From Azospirillum brasilense (GTDB lineage: Bacteria; Pseudomonadota; Alphaproteobacteria; Azospirillales; Azospirillaceae), in NCBI RefSeq assembly GCF_007827815.1, contig NZ_VITH01000023.1, positions 1 through 64,000 on the forward strand: DNA of 64,000 nt. The letters are read 5' to 3'. The notes beneath the pieces are model-generated. The model did no database searches, was not told where the DNA came from, and saw nothing but the letters and a program-made list of their open reading frames with translations. How positions within the stretch are numbered: the stretch's first letter is position 1; the number at the start of each line of letters is the position of its first letter. Below are positions 63,290 to 64,000 of this stretch, piece after piece. A program made the position numbers and the translations under genes.

Positions 63290-63366
63290 TCTGGCGGTTT
63301 CAACAAATGGATGAAAGGGCGGAACCGCAGACCCGCCCCTACCCTTCGGCCAGCTCCTGCCGATCC

Positions 63367-63603
63367 CTACGCAGCCTCGGTGCTGGTGCCGTTGCCGGTG
63401 GCCCTTTCCCCCTTGGCCGCGTCGAGGATCGCCACCTGCTCCCGCACATGCCGCAGCATGGCCGCGACGGGCTCCCCGGAGTTCACCGCCCGCTCCAGCG
63501 AGGGCAGCATGCGGCGGAGGTACGCGGCCTCCCCGGGCGTCGCGTCAGCGGCGATGATCTGGGCCAGCGGGCGGAGATAGAGCGGGGTGCGGTTCAGGTG
63601 CAT
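63367..63603 (-). CDS. Small hypothetical (phage-like) protein
   Basis: 78 residues (MHLNRTPLYLRPLAQIIAAD...), helical, with EAAYLRRMLPSLERAV and AMLRHVREQVAIL. No recognised family. It overlaps a tiny upstream frame by 10 bp, is downstream of a phage-virion-like gene on the same strand and has host-like GC. Probably part of the phage module. Confidence 0.6.
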   Translation of the reverse strand: MHLNRTPLYLRPLAQIIAADATPGEAAYLRRMLPSLERAVNSGEPVAAMLRHVREQVAILDAAKGERATGNGTSTEAA

Positions 63604-63689
63604 TGCGGTCTCCGCAGGTCGGTGGATGTGCGTTGCCCGGCGGCCAGCATCGTGCCGATCATGCTGGTGCGCCCGGATCGGACGGTCAT
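63594..63689 (-). CDS. Possible 31-residue coupled ORF
   Basis: A tiny frame (MTVRSGRTSMIGTMLAAGQ...) whose ATG overlaps the TGA of the upstream phage-like gene (ATGA) and whose stop overlaps the start of the 78-residue gene. Coupling on both sides is suggestive, but composition and length give little support. Confidence 0.3.
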   Translation of the reverse strand: MTVRSGRTSMIGTMLAAGQRTSTDLRRPQCT

Positions 63690-64000
63690 GGCGTTGCCCA
63701 GCTCTGCATGGAGTATTCGACCCGCGGCGCCGGGCCGTTGGAGCCGGGCGCGTTCTCCGCCGTCACCTTCATGCCCGGCGGCGGGTCCCCGGACATCTCG
63801 ATCGTGACCTTGACGGCCTGCTCGACCTGCTGCGGCGTGTAGGGCTGGACGCCGTTCTCCTGCCGGATGATGGCGCTCAACAGCGGGGCCAAGGTGTCCC
63901 GGTCGCGCAGGTCGAGCGGCTGGTTCGGCAGTATGCCGGTCTGCTCGGACAGGCTCCGGGCATACGCCGCCGGATCGTTGCCGTCTCCGGCCGGCGCCCA
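63686..64000 (-). CDS. Phage virion-type protein (C-terminal part)
   Basis: 104 residues are visible; the N-terminal part lies beyond the window. The block AAYARSLSEQTGILPNQPL, then DTLAPLLSAIIRQENGVQPY, is the helical module that recurs in phage internal virion/transglycosylase-associated proteins, where a Glu in the R-Q-E-N-G motif is typical of lysozyme-like folds. YTPQQVEQAVKVTIE follows, then a Pro/Gly-rich end. The family cannot be named with confidence. It indicates that prophage structural genes continue to the right. Confidence 0.6.
   Translation of the reverse strand, partial: WAPAGDGNDPAAYARSLSEQTGILPNQPLDLRDRDTLAPLLSAIIRQENGVQPYTPQQVEQAVKVTIEMSGDPPPGMKVTAENAPGSNGPAPRVEYSMQSWATP

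Overview
The window looks like chromosomal DNA of an alphaproteobacterium of the order Rhodospirillales, most probably an Azospirillum. The pointers are very high GC, an alphaproteobacterial LexA box (GAAC-N7-GAAC), an hpnCDE squalene cassette, an Mth938 (NDUFAF3-type) gene beside secF-secD-yajC, and a serS-surE-pcm-LysM/LytM run next to tatABC and scpAB. The genus is an inference from gene content and order, not from a database match.

Layout: (1) 0-4.2 kb is a surface-glycan patch: the tail of an FG-GAP/VCBS-type repeat protein, a large two-domain glycosyltransferase, a small glycosyltransferase-associated domain protein and a second GT2 enzyme. (2) 4.2-13.2 kb holds a non-coding stretch with a 4x16-bp tandem repeat, divergent ssb/uvrA around two identical SOS-box copies, a small lipoprotein, an SRPBCC protein, trmFO and a chemoreceptor. 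(3) 13.2-18.1 kb holds an NDUFAF6-like pseudo-prenyltransferase, then hpnC-hpnD-hpnE (farnesyl-PP to squalene for hopanoids) and sodB. (4) 18.1-39.2 kb is a long, mostly minus-strand housekeeping block: Mth938, secF, secD, yajC, a 2OG oxygenase, LysM/LytM factor, pcm, surE, serS, tatC, tatB, tatA, an iron-type ABC ATPase, scpB, scpA, an M50 protease, nagZ, a SPOR protein, argS and dgt. DUF815 and GGDEF genes interrupt it on the plus strand. Protein export (Sec, Tat), envelope growth and division, and translation genes travel together here. (5) 39.2-56.1 kb holds erpA, xth, guaA, rsmB-like, guaB, rlmE and ppx/gppA interleaved with accessory genes: two GNATs, a purine nucleoside permease-like protein, an RTX/PPC protein, an unknown protein with an internal duplication, mltA, DUF1272 and a SPOUT methyltransferase.

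(6) 56.25 kb is tRNA-Gln(CTG), and everything after it looks like an integrated element that runs off the window. It opens with GTGTTGC-type repeats resembling integrase arm sites, but no integrase is visible. Next come a minus-strand HNH / Tat-signal / small-protein operon, a ribbon-helix-helix regulator behind a striking iterated operator, and three AT-rich genes of foreign composition: a two-TM membrane protein, a large PIN-like nuclease-fold protein and a DUF6161 membrane protein. A phage-like HTH protein and the end of a phage-virion-like gene complete it. This AT-rich cargo is the best candidate for an undescribed (possibly anti-phage) function.
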